A stretch of DNA of 64,000 bases from Rhodovulum sp. PH10 (lineage in GTDB: Bacteria; Pseudomonadota; Alphaproteobacteria; Rhizobiales; Xanthobacteraceae): assembly GCF_000293785.1 (NCBI RefSeq), contig NZ_AKZI01000030.1:1-64000 (forward strand), written 5' to 3'. The position numbers and the translations under genes were made by a program. Shown here in pieces: positions 9,566-20,100 of this stretch. The notes below the pieces were generated by a model. That model did not search any database. It saw nothing but the letters and a program-made list of their open reading frames with translations, and was not told the origin of the DNA. The first letter of the stretch is position 1, and every line of letters starts with the position of its first letter.

Positions 9566-10531
9566 ATGCCGGCGATCGATCCCGTCGTCTGGATTTACGT
9601 TTTTGCCGTCGCCTCCGCCGTGCTGTTCGGCGAGGGCATTTATCTTCTGTTCTTCTCGGCGGGGTCGTACCGCAAGCGGGTCAACCACCGGCTGGCGATG
9701 CTGTCGGAGAGCGACGACCGCGAGGACGTGCTGGTGCAGCTCCGTCGCGAGCGCGGCCTCACCAGCGAGGGCGACCTCCGGCTGCCGGTCGTCTCGTTCA
9801 ACCGGCTGCTGCTGCAGTCCGGGCTGACCGGCGGGGTTCCGCGGCTCGGGCTCTATGTCGTGATCGGTGCGCTCGGCGTGTTCTGCGCGCTCGCCGTGTT
9901 TCGCGGCAGCATGGTCGAGGCGGTGCTCGGCGCGGCGGTGACGCTGCTGCTCGGCCCGTTCGCCCTTCTCGCGGTGATGCGCTCGCGGCGGCGAAAGAAG
10001 TTCGGCAACCAGTTTCCCGACGCGATCGACATCATCGTGCGCAGCCTCAGGGCCGGCCATCCGGTGCCGATCGCGGTGACGATGGTGGCGCGCGAGCTGC
10101 CCGACCCGGTCGGCACCGAGTTCGGCATCGTCGCCGACGAGATCACCTACGGCGCCGACCTCGAGACGGCGATGCGCAACCTGTTCTTCCGGGTCGGCCA
10201 GGAGGACCTTCCGCTGTTCGTCACCGCGGTGGCGATCCAGGGCTCGACCGGCGGCAATCTCGGCGAAATCCTGGAGAACCTCTCCTCGGTGATCCGTGAG
10301 CGGATAAAAATGCGGCGGAAGATCAAGGCGCTCGCCTCCGAGGGCAAGATGTCGGCGCTGCTCCTGTCGGCGCTGCCGGTCGGCGTCTTCCTGGTGGTGC
10401 AGGCGGTCGCGCCGGATTTCTACGGCAGCGTGTGGAAGTACGATCTCACCAAGATCGGGCTCGGCTGCGCGGTCGCCTGGATGCTCGCCGGCAACTTGCT
10501 GATGTTTCGCATGGTCAACTTCAAGATCTGA
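9566..10531 (+). CDS. tadB: Tad inner-membrane protein TadB
   Basis: A 321-residue type II secretion F-domain protein. It has an N-terminal membrane helix (YVFAVASAVLFGEGIYLLFF), two helices near residues 90-135, the cytoplasmic T2SF domain (DAIDIIVRSLRAGHPVPIAV, GSTGGNLGEILENLS) and two C-terminal helices. With TadC it forms the inner-membrane platform on which CpaF acts. Six bases separate it from cpaF and eighteen from tadC. Confidence 0.94.
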   Translation: MPAIDPVVWIYVFAVASAVLFGEGIYLLFFSAGSYRKRVNHRLAMLSESDDREDVLVQLRRERGLTSEGDLRLPVVSFNRLLLQSGLTGGVPRLGLYVVIGALGVFCALAVFRGSMVEAVLGAAVTLLLGPFALLAVMRSRRRKKFGNQFPDAIDIIVRSLRAGHPVPIAVTMVARELPDPVGTEFGIVADEITYGADLETAMRNLFFRVGQEDLPLFVTAVAIQGSTGGNLGEILENLSSVIRERIKMRRKIKALASEGKMSALLLSALPVGVFLVVQAVAPDFYGSVWKYDLTKIGLGCAVAWMLAGNLLMFRMVNFKI

Positions 10532-10549
10532 CGGAGGCCCTCGTCCCGC

Positions 10550-11491
10550 ATGGCGTGGCTGCTCGACCCCGACGTCCTGATCACCGTGCTGGTGTTCGTC
10601 GCCGCGACCAGCGCGGCGTTCGGCGTGATGGCGGTGATGCAGGTGCGCGGCGCGGTGAAGCGGCGCGCGGCCGGCATCGTCGGCGGCGGCGCGCTCGATC
10701 GCGGCGGCCGGCGGTCGCTGCGCCAGCAGAGCAGCGAGGCCGTGCAACGGCTGATCGAGTACACCACCAAGCATTACGCCAGCGTCGACGACGCCAACAT
10801 GAAGATGCTGCGCCACCGGCTGGTGCAGGCCGGCGTGTTCGACCCGCGCGGCGTCGGCATCTTCTTCGTCATCCGCTTCGGCCTGGCGATCGGCCTCGCG
10901 CTGGTCGCCTTCCTGATCCTGCCGCTGATCGACCAGGGCAGCGGCTCGATGTTCTGGGGGCTGACCGGCTGCGCGGGCCTCGCCGGCTATCTCGCCCCGA
11001 GCCTGGTGCTCGACCGCATCATCAAGAAGCGCCGCGAGGAGTATCGCGCCGGCTTCCCCGATTTCATGGATCTGCTGGTCGTCTGCGCCGATGCCGGGCT
11101 CGGCATGGAGGGCTCGCTCGAGCGGGTCGGCCGCGAGCTCGGCGATTCCTATCCGGCGCTGTCGCAGAACATCCACATGACCTGCCTCGAGATCCGCGCC
11201 GGCCGCTCGTTGTCGGAGGCGCTCGAGCATTTCGGCGACCGGCTCGGCCTCGACGAGGTGCGCTCGTTCGCGACGCTCATTCAGCAGTCGGACGAGCTCG
11301 GCTCCTCGATCACCGACGCGCTGCGCGTGTACAGCGAGGACATGCGCCACAAGCGACTGTCGATCGCCGAGGAGAAGGCCTACAGCCTGCCGGTGAAGCT
11401 GTCGGTGCCGCTGATGGTGTGCGTCTTTCCGGTGCTGTTCGTGGTCATTCTGCTGCCGGTCTTCGTGCGGGTGCGGCTCGGCGTCTATTGA
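10550..11491 (+). CDS. tadC: Tad inner-membrane protein TadC
   Basis: A 313-residue T2SF-domain protein, partner of TadB. The membrane segments flank the conserved PDFMDLLVVCADAGLGMEGS and SLSEALEHFGDRLGLDEVRS regions typical of TadC. It is the last recognisable Tad gene. No flp pilin, tadV prepilin peptidase or tadE/F pseudopilins follow, so those must lie elsewhere in the genome. Confidence 0.93.
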   Translation: MAWLLDPDVLITVLVFVAATSAAFGVMAVMQVRGAVKRRAAGIVGGGALDRGGRRSLRQQSSEAVQRLIEYTTKHYASVDDANMKMLRHRLVQAGVFDPRGVGIFFVIRFGLAIGLALVAFLILPLIDQGSGSMFWGLTGCAGLAGYLAPSLVLDRIIKKRREEYRAGFPDFMDLLVVCADAGLGMEGSLERVGRELGDSYPALSQNIHMTCLEIRAGRSLSEALEHFGDRLGLDEVRSFATLIQQSDELGSSITDALRVYSEDMRHKRLSIAEEKAYSLPVKLSVPLMVCVFPVLFVVILLPVFVRVRLGVY

Positions 11492-11587
11492 CGCGCCCGG
11501 TGCGGACCAGAATGTCACCCTCCGCGAAATCAATCGTTAGATCTTTATTGCTTTCATGGTGCCGCAATACGGGTGGGGCGGCTCGCA

Positions 11588-13996
11588 ATGCCAGGACGTG
11601 ACGGTCGGAAGGCGGAGGACGCGGACGAGAGCGCGCTGCCGCCCGACGTCCTGGCGGAGCTGGTCGACGGCCTGTTCGGGCCCAACGTGTCGTTCGTCGT
11701 CGGGGCGATCTGCTGCCTGGCGATCGGCACGACGATCGCCGTGCGCACCGAGAGCGCGTGGCCGACCGCGGTGACCGCTCTGCTCGCGGTCATGGTCGCC
11801 GGCCGGGGCGTGCTGGCGATCGCCTATCGGCGGCGCGACCGCGCGGCGGCACCGGCGACCGCCACGGTGCGGCGCTGGGAGCGACGCTACGCGATCGGCG
11901 CCATGACGTTCGGCGCGGCGCTCGGCGCCCTCTGCGTCGCGGTCTTCCTCGCCACCGACGACACGCTGTGCCACCTGCTCGCGAACGGCGTCGCCACCGG
12001 CTACACCGCCGGCGTGACGGCGCGCAACTCCGCCCGCCCGCGCATCGCGATCGCCCAGCTCGCCCTCGTGCTGCTGCCGATCGCGGTCGCCGCGGCGCTG
12101 CTCGGCGGCCCGCTCTATTGGCTGCTCGCCGGCGTGACGGTGCTCTATTTCGTCGCGACCGTGGAGATCGTGCTGTTTCTCGGCAACCGCCACCGCCGGC
12201 TGCTGCTCGCCACCCGCGAGACCTCGCGGCTGGCCGCCTCGCTGGCCGCCCAGAACCTGCGGTTCGACGCCGCGCTCGGCAACATGTCGCACGGCTTGTG
12301 CATGTTCGATCGGGCCGGGCGGCTGGCGGTGTGCAACGCGCGGCTGTGCGAGATCTACCGCGTGCCGCCGGGCACCTTCACCCCCGGCATGACGGTGCTC
12401 GACATGATCGAGGCGAGCGCCGCCGCCGGCAACCATCCGCAGATCGATCCGGTCGAGATGGCGGCCGAGTACGAGCGGCGGCTCGGCGCCGGCGCGCCCA
12501 GCCAGTCGACCATGGCGCTCGGCCCCGATCGCACCATCCTCCTGTCGCAATGGCCGATCGCCGACGGCGGCGCGGTGGTGCTGTTCGAGGACATCACCGA
12601 GCGCGAGCGCGCCGAGGCGCGCGCCCAGTGGCTCGCCACCCACGACGACCTGACCGGCCTGCCGAACCGCACGAAGTTCTCGGCGACGCTCGAGGCGGCG
12701 ATCCGCACCGCCGAGCACGAGGGCCGGCGGTTCGCGGTGATGTTTCTCGACCTCGACCGCTTCAAGTTCGTCAACGACACGCTCGGCCACGCGGCGGGCG
12801 ACCGGCTGCTCGGGGTGATCGCCGGGCGTCTCGCCGGCTGCGTCGAGGAGGGCGACGTGGTCTCGCGGCTCGGCGGCGACGAGTTCGTGATCCTCCTGCG
12901 CGACACCGGCGATGCCGCCGGCGCCGGCGCCGTCGCGCGGCGCATCCTGTCGACCGTGGTCGAGCCGGTGGTGGTGCAGGGCCAGGAATGCCGGGTGGCG
13001 GCGAGCATCGGCGTCGCCTTCTTCCCCGACGACGGCGCCGACGAGCAGACGCTGACCCGCAACGCCGACGCGGCGATGTATCTCGCCAAGGACGAGGGCC
13101 GCAACTGCGTGCGCTTCTTCTCGCCGGTGATCGAGGCGCGCTCGATCGAGCGGCTGATGATGGAGACCAGCCTGCGCGGCGCGCTCGAGCGCAACGAGCT
13201 GGTGCTGCACTACCAGCCCAAGAAGGACCTCGCGACCGGCGAGGTGTCCGGCGTCGAGGCGCTGCTGCGCTGGAACCACCCCGCCCTCGGCCTGCTGCTG
13301 CCCGGCCGCTTCGTGCCGCTCGCCGAGGACACCGGCCTGATCGTGCCGATCGGTCGGTTCGTGCTGCATGCCGCCTGCGCGCAGGGGATGGCGTGGCAGC
13401 GGCGCGGCCTGCCGCCGGTGACGATCGCCGTCAACCTGTCGCCGCGCCAGTTCGCCGACGAGAATTTGCTCGTCGACATCGAGGAGGCGCTCGCCTGGTC
13501 GGGCTTTCCGCCCGGATTGCTCGAGCTCGAGATCACCGAGAGCATGGTGATGCAGAACATCGGCCGCGCCGTCGACCTCCTGACCGCGGTGCGCGAGATG
13601 GGCATCCGGCTGGCGATCGACGATTTCGGCACCGGCTACGCCTCGATGGCGCTGATCAAGCAGATGCCGATCGACACCATAAAAATCGACCGCACGTTTT
13701 TGAGCGACGTTCCCGCCGACCCCGAGGCGAGGGCGATCACCGACGCCATCATCGCGCTCGGCAAGGCGCTCGACCTGACGATCGTCGGCGAGGGCGTCGA
13801 GCTGTCGGCCCAGGAGGATTTTTTGCGCGAGCGCGGCTGCGACGAGATGCAGGGCTTCCTGTTCAGCCGCCCGCTGCCGGCCGACGCGCTCGCCGTCTTT
13901 CTCGCCGAGCACCACGCGCGGGCCGACCGGCCCGCCGCCGGTGCGGCCGCGTCCGCCGACCGGGACGCGGCGCCGCCCCGCTGCGCGGTCGCCTGA
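11588..13996 (+). CDS. Membrane PAS-GGDEF-EAL c-di-GMP protein
   Basis: An 802-residue protein with about five or six N-terminal membrane helices (residues about 30-205), a PAS-like domain (LGNMSHGLCMFDRAG), a GGDEF domain with intact LGGDEF near residue 429 and an EAL domain with VEALLRW near residue 557, VNLSPRQF, ELEITES and DDFGTGYAS. Both catalytic motifs look intact, so it could make or degrade cyclic di-GMP. The ATG at 11588 is preferred because GGGGCGG lies upstream. An in-frame GTG lies 15 bases earlier. It begins 96 bases after tadC on the same strand, which suggests joint expression with, or control of, the pilus. Confidence 0.93.
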   Translation: MPGRDGRKAEDADESALPPDVLAELVDGLFGPNVSFVVGAICCLAIGTTIAVRTESAWPTAVTALLAVMVAGRGVLAIAYRRRDRAAAPATATVRRWERRYAIGAMTFGAALGALCVAVFLATDDTLCHLLANGVATGYTAGVTARNSARPRIAIAQLALVLLPIAVAAALLGGPLYWLLAGVTVLYFVATVEIVLFLGNRHRRLLLATRETSRLAASLAAQNLRFDAALGNMSHGLCMFDRAGRLAVCNARLCEIYRVPPGTFTPGMTVLDMIEASAAAGNHPQIDPVEMAAEYERRLGAGAPSQSTMALGPDRTILLSQWPIADGGAVVLFEDITERERAEARAQWLATHDDLTGLPNRTKFSATLEAAIRTAEHEGRRFAVMFLDLDRFKFVNDTLGHAAGDRLLGVIAGRLAGCVEEGDVVSRLGGDEFVILLRDTGDAAGAGAVARRILSTVVEPVVVQGQECRVAASIGVAFFPDDGADEQTLTRNADAAMYLAKDEGRNCVRFFSPVIEARSIERLMMETSLRGALERNELVLHYQPKKDLATGEVSGVEALLRWNHPALGLLLPGRFVPLAEDTGLIVPIGRFVLHAACAQGMAWQRRGLPPVTIAVNLSPRQFADENLLVDIEEALAWSGFPPGLLELEITESMVMQNIGRAVDLLTAVREMGIRLAIDDFGTGYASMALIKQMPIDTIKIDRTFLSDVPADPEARAITDAIIALGKALDLTIVGEGVELSAQEDFLRERGCDEMQGFLFSRPLPADALAVFLAEHHARADRPAAGAAASADRDAAPPRCAVA

Positions 13997-14068
13997 ACCG
14001 ACGGCAAACCCAGGCGCGAGCGCCCTGGCGCGGGAGTCCCCGTGCCACGAGGTCGTCTTCAAAAGCTC

Positions 14069-15100
14069 TCAGCGGTCGAGCATCGCCATGCCGGCCGGGG
14101 CGTAGCGCTCGCCGACGATGCCGGCGGCGATGCCGTCGAGCCGCGCGAGATCGTCGGCGTCGAGCGTGATCGCCAGCGCCCCGGCATTCTCCTCGAGCCG
14201 CGTCCGCCGCTTGGTGCCGGGGATCGGCACCACGTCGTCGCCCTGCGCGAGCACCCAGGCGAGCGCGATCTGCGCCGGCGTCGCGCCGTGCTTGTCGGCG
14301 ACGCTGCGGATGATGGCGATCGCGGCGGCGTTGCGCTCGGCATTGCCGGCGCCGAATCGCGGGTCGTGCCGGCGATAGTCGGTCGCGACCAGATCGGCGG
14401 TGCCGGTCACGGCCCCGGTGAGGAAGCCACGCCCGAGCGGGCTGTAGGCGACGAAGCCGATGCCGAGCTCGCGCAGCGTCGGCAGCACGCTCGCCTCGAC
14501 GCCGCGCTCCCACAGCGAGTACTCGCTCTGCACCGCGGCGATCGGGTGCACCGCGTGGGCGCGTCGGATCGTCTCGGCGCCGACCTCGGACAGGCCGAGA
14601 TGGCGCACCTTGCCGGCCTTCACCAGCTCGGCCATCCCCCCGACCGTCTCCTCGATCGGCACCGCCGGGTCGCGCCGGTGCTGATAAAACAGGTCGATGG
14701 TGTCGATCCCGAGCCGCTTCAGCGAGGCGTCGGCGGCCCGGCGCGCGTTTTCCGGCGAGCCGTCGAGCCCGCGCGAGCGCAGGTCGGCCGAGTTCTGCGA
14801 ATCGAAGGTGATGCCGAACTTGGTGGCGATCACGAAGTCGTCGCGCCGCCCGGCGATCGCCCGCCCGACCAGCTCCTCGTTGGTGAACGGCCCGTACATC
14901 TCGGCGGTGTCGAGGAAGGTGATGCCGAGCGTGCGGGCGCGATCGATGGTCGCCAGCGATTCGGCGTCGTCGCGCTCACCATAGGCAAAGGTCATGCCCA
15001 TGCAGCCGAGGCCCATCGCAGAGACGCGAAGCGCGCCCAGCCGACGCGGCGGGCGGGATTGCGGGGCGGCGGATGCGGGAGTGGCGTCGGGTGCGTTCAT
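14069..15100 (-). CDS. Aldo/keto reductase
   Basis: A 343-residue NADPH-dependent oxidoreductase of the AKR superfamily (YajO/tas-like TIM barrel). The catalytic tetrad is visible: Asp and Tyr in [10 protein letters not shown], Lys in VIATKFG and His in LFYQHRRDP. The C-terminal cofactor loop [15 protein letters not shown] is also present. The start [10 protein letters not shown] was chosen because upstream in-frame sequence has no domain match. Substrate is unknown. It converges with the GGDEF-EAL gene and has no operon partner. Confidence 0.93.
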   Translation of the reverse strand: MNAPDATPASAAPQSRPPRRLGALRVSAMGLGCMGMTFAYGERDDAESLATIDRARTLGITFLDTAEMYGPFTNEELVGRAIAGRRDDFVIATKFGITFDSQNSADLRSRGLDGSPENARRAADASLKRLGIDTIDLFYQHRRDPAVPIEETVGGMAELVKAGKVRHLGLSEVGAETIRRAHAVHPIAAVQSEYSLWERGVEASVLPTLRELGIGFVAYSPLGRGFLTGAVTGTADLVATDYRRHDPRFGAGNAERNAAAIAIIRSVADKHGATPAQIALAWVLAQGDDVVPIPGTKRRTRLEENAGALAITLDADDLARLDGIAAGIVGERYAPAGMAMLDR

Positions 15101-15522
15101 GGCGAAAACCTCTCGGTTCCGTGGAACTTTTTCGTCGGAAAACGCTTTGTTCTCAACATCGTCGTGAACGGCCCGCCGGTTCGGGCGAGCGGTCGGTCGC
15201 GGCGCGGACGCGAGTGACGCGGGATACTTTTCGAGTATGTCGCGGATCGATGCCCACAGTGTGGCCACGATCGGAAGGCACGCGGTCGACCTCGACGTTC
15301 TGCCGGAAACGGCAGCCGTCAACGACCTGCTAACCGTGGCGGCAGACATCGATCCACGCCGGCGGATGCGACCGTTGAACCGGCTGCGGCCCGATGGCAC
15401 CAAGTCGAGGGCGCGCCGTCACGGCACGTTTCAACCCCCGGGCGCGACGCCCGAGCGGACCGGCTCGACCGATCTCCGGCGCCGATCCTCCGCCCGTCGC
15501 GCCACCGAATGGAGACACGACG
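15101..15522. other. Intergenic region without recognised gene
   Basis: About 420 bp upstream of the aldo/keto reductase. Frames open by chance on both strands because of high GC, but none shows a domain or a convincing start. A GGAAC near 15122 followed by CGCTTT about 15 bases later is only loosely like an extracytoplasmic-function sigma promoter and is not claimed. Confidence 0.4.
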
Positions 15523-15696
15523 TTGAGTCAGTCCGACACCTCGATCGACCTCACCCCCCGCACCCCGGGCACCGACGAGAGCAGTGGATCGCGGACGCAC
15601 TCCGGCGCACGATCCGAGCGGCCCGAGCAGGCCGGCGCGACCCGTCCGTCCGATCGCTCGGCGATCGCCTACTGCATCGAGAACGACCTGATCTGA
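15523..15696 (+). CDS. Small hypothetical protein, TTG start
   Basis: A 57-residue ORF beginning at TTG with GGAGA seven bases upstream. About nine tenths of its codons end in G or C, matching real genes of the window. The product is Ser/Thr/Arg-rich and ends SAIAYCIENDLI, a short hydrophobic helix-like tail. No family is recognised. The Shine-Dalgarno and codon bias argue for a gene; the lack of neighbours or known relatives argues for caution. Confidence 0.4.
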   Translation: MSQSDTSIDLTPRTPGTDESSGSRTHSGARSERPEQAGATRPSDRSAIAYCIENDLI

Positions 15697-15874
15697 TCCG
15701 GTCCGGTCGTTCGTCGAGACGTCCGAAGTTTTCGTCGTCGCCCGTTTCCGCGCACCCGCGGGAGCGGGCGATGCGCATCGAAAGGTCGATCGCCGCACTC
15801 TGCCCCGGCGCAGCGGCGAGCGGTAGCGCTCCGAACGCGGGGCTGGGGTGCGGCGTCGGGGAATCGCTTGAGGC

Positions 15875-16320
15875 TCATTGCGCGGTTCTGGTGATGAGGG
15901 CGCGGAGGTCGTCGTCGTTCCAGGCGGCTGGCTTTGCGGCGAAGGCGGGGGCTGTCGAGTTCAAAAAGCGTTACTGGCCGGGGAAGCGGCGGGCGGTGGC
16001 GAGCCGGGCGACTTTGGTCGACACACGATAGCGTTGCACCTCGATGCGGCTGTGGTCGCCATGGGTAGAGACGAAGGTATCGAGAGTGGCGGGATCAGTG
16101 GTCTCGAAGGAGAGCGCGACGATCTGGCGCTCGTTCTCCCGAAGGTCCTCCATCCAGGCACCGAACAGTCGGAAAACACCGCCGGATCGAGCCCATTCAT
16201 CGCGTCCTCGGACGTGTCGTGCGATGGAATGTCCTTCACAAAGGCAGCTTTGTTCGTAGGAAAGCGCCGCAGTCCGAGTTTCCAAACGGTCTCGCGAGCG
16301 GGTGGAGGACATCGAGGCGT
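15875..16320 (-). pseudogene. Decayed coding region downstream of the DUF6447 gene
   Basis: Two protein-like stretches are read in different minus-strand frames. FPTNKAAFVKDIPSHDTSED continues to NGLDPAVF in one frame (about 16285-16170). The downstream part, RLFGAWMEDLRENERQIVAL and then TFVSTHGDHSRIEVQRYRVS to ARRFPGQ and a TAA at 15971, lies in another. Joining them needs one frameshift in the run GTGTTTTCC near 16175. The second frame stays open past the TAA with AAWNDDDLRALITRTA and stops at 15875. This looks like the remains of one gene with a frameshift and possibly an internal stop. The family is not recognised. Confidence 0.4.
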
Positions 16321-16491
16321 TTCGTCGGCGCGTGAACGGCACCGCAGGGAGGCTTTGGACGACAATGACGATTTCGCGGCCTCGAACGGAGGCCGATTTT
16401 CGCATCGATCGATCTCTAGCTCGGTTCGGGTCGCAAGATGCTTCAGTCGCGTGGCGACATTGCTCGCGCGTCGCGCACGATCCGCGTTTTG

Positions 16492-16701
16492 CTACCCGGC
16501 GAACGGAGAGGAGCCCGGCGCCTCGAGTGCGGCCTTCAGAGCACCGACATAGACGTTGCGGGCCGTCTTCAAAGCGGCGGCTTGGACCTGCAGACGCGCC
16601 AATTCTTGGTCGACGGCCTGAATGTTCTGCAACTGCGCTTTGGCCTCGGCCGACAAGCCGGCGAGATCGTAGTCGACGCCGTCGATTTTGAGAATGCGCA
16701 C
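16492..16701 (-). CDS. DUF6447 family protein (alternative internal start)
   Basis: A 69-residue product starting at GTG (VRILKIDGVDYDL) with GAGGA seven bases upstream, an almost ideal ribosome-binding site. The length and N-terminus agree with free-standing DUF6447 proteins: a short beta pair, then a helical coiled-coil-like segment. It shares frame with the 394-residue reading above, so one should regard these as alternatives or as a nested pair. The family has no known function. Confidence 0.5.
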   Translation of the reverse strand: MRILKIDGVDYDLAGLSAEAKAQLQNIQAVDQELARLQVQAAALKTARNVYVGALKAALEAPGSSPFAG

Positions 16702-17676
16702 GGGTTTTTCCTCGGCCGTGATGCCATGATGCCATTGTGCCAAACGCCGATTGATGCACCACACTCTGGTAACGATTTTCGCCGTCTGCCGAGACGAGCG
16801 GTACCACCGTTTCTCGCGAGCGCGGCGACAGTGAGACAGAGCGAGCGCGCGGCCGAGCTGGGGGCTGCGGGCGAGTTCGTGTGGGCCACCGGTCAGGCCG
16901 TCGACAACCCGCCCAAAAACGTCGTCCGGGATCGGCGGCAGCTGCAGGACGCCTTCGCTGGGCGCAAAACCTCCAGCCTGTGTCATCGCCAGCATATATC
17001 CGGAGATCTCGTGCAGGGCGATCCGACCCGACGGCCAAACGTGAATCAGCGGACAGAAGGGAGCGATTTCCGGCAGCACGTGGTTTGGAAATATCCGGTG
17101 CCGCCAATAACGGGCGGCAATGCGAGCAAAATGCTGGTAGTCGGCAATCGGGGAAAAATCCGCGGCGGCGAACGGCAGAATCTCGATCTTCGGCTTGGTG
17201 GGCACCACGGTATCGTTGGCGATATCGACATAGAGTGTGCCGAGCTGAAAGGCGTTTTGGAAGTACTGCCCGCGAAGGTCGCCCCAGACTAGACGGAATG
17301 CGCCACCGGCTCGCTGGAAGGCACGCAACGCGCGAAAGCCTCGCGCCGCACGGTGTGTCAGGCCGGAGCCGTCCATTTGCCGCAGCCGGTTCCGCGCCGC
17401 CCGGGCAATCTCGAGGCATTGACCGATCGGGTAGGGTTTTCCGAGCTTGATCGGCCGCGCACGACGAAGCTCCGGATCGAGAAGCTCCCGCAACTCCAGC
17501 AGCATGATCTCGAGGTCAGCCAGCGCCGGCAGCAAGAAGCGCTCCGTGAGCGCCTGCTCCTTCGCCGGGTCTACGATCCGGGGCTCTCCTGGCAGCAAAG
17601 GGACAACGAGAATATTGCCTCGTGGGAACCCGACCGCACGTCCGGCGTCCGCTGCCACACGGGCGGCCCCATCCAT
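16492..17676 (-). CDS. Hypothetical protein with C-terminal DUF6447-type module
   Basis: A continuous 394-residue frame. Residues 15-255 look like one unknown cytoplasmic domain (NILVVPLLPGEPRIVDPAKE, YFQNAFQLGTLYVDIANDTV, RHRIFPNHVLPEIAPFCPLI). Residues about 270-325 are basic and poorly structured. The last 69 residues (LKIDGVDYDLAGLSAEAKAQ, QELARLQVQAAALKTARNVY) match the small DUF6447 family, which is normally a stand-alone protein. GAAGG lies nine bases before the ATG. The in-frame joint may be a true fusion, or two adjacent genes with a spacer that happens to be open (see the internal start at 16701). Function is unknown. Confidence 0.55.
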   Translation of the reverse strand: MDGAARVAADAGRAVGFPRGNILVVPLLPGEPRIVDPAKEQALTERFLLPALADLEIMLLELRELLDPELRRARPIKLGKPYPIGQCLEIARAARNRLRQMDGSGLTHRAARGFRALRAFQRAGGAFRLVWGDLRGQYFQNAFQLGTLYVDIANDTVVPTKPKIEILPFAAADFSPIADYQHFARIAARYWRHRIFPNHVLPEIAPFCPLIHVWPSGRIALHEISGYMLAMTQAGGFAPSEGVLQLPPIPDDVFGRVVDGLTGGPHELARSPQLGRALALSHCRRAREKRWYRSSRQTAKIVTRVWCINRRLAQWHHGITAEEKPVRILKIDGVDYDLAGLSAEAKAQLQNIQAVDQELARLQVQAAALKTARNVYVGALKAALEAPGSSPFAG

Positions 17677-17917
17677 CCCGAATCGCCTTCACTTATAATT
17701 CGCCGGCTCAATTCTAGCGAATACGTCGACCAAGGTGTTCGTACCTGAATGCCACGCCGTCCGTTTCCCGTACCCGGAGTCAGAGAAGACATCCGAATCC
17801 TCGAACCCACCGCTCACACGAAGGACGTGGGACACTCCAATGTTGCCCGGCTGGGTGCTCCGGATAGCGCCGCGCGGGAAGCCGGTCGCAAAGCGCGAAT
17901 TTCCGGCTCCCCTCCCC

Positions 17918-19807
<1,890 letters not shown>

Positions 19808-19993
19808 GTGCAACTCGTCTCCCCAGGCGCCCGCAAGCTCCCCGTGCCCGCGGCGGGCGGACCATAATCGATCGACGCCACCGCGTCTAACCGCAATAAC
19901 ACTTGGCCGGATCGGCCTTTCGTCCGAGCAATCTGCGGTTGCGCCGATGCCGCGGCCAGCGGAGCGAGGGCGCCGGAGGGGGTCCGTCGCGCC

Positions 19994-20038
19994 GAGGGCG
20001 TCTTGCCCGAGGGCGGCGCGCCAGAGGGCGTCGCGCCC
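19994..20038. repeat. 15-bp tandem repeat
   Basis: Three units beginning GAGGGCG at 19994, 20009 and 20024, period 15, with variable inner bases. They lie in the divergent region between the ABC exporter and the gamma-glutamyltransferase, about 65 bp before the latter's start. They could affect promoter spacing, but no function is shown. Confidence 0.5.
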
Positions 20039-20100
20039 GCGCGGCGTCGTGCTAGAAGCGAAGTCTCGCCACCGCCACCCCCGAACCCCGCGAGGACGCC

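Noticed and set aside
7817-11533. A 1,238-codon open frame on the minus strand opposite cpaF-tadC
   Set aside because: It is antisense to four well-supported Tad genes, His/Arg/Asp-rich and without domains; such frames arise from strong GC3 bias.
15237-16031. A 264-codon plus-strand frame over the gene-poor stretch
   Set aside because: Poor codon bias and no domain; it crosses the small TTG ORF and the decayed minus-strand gene in other frames.
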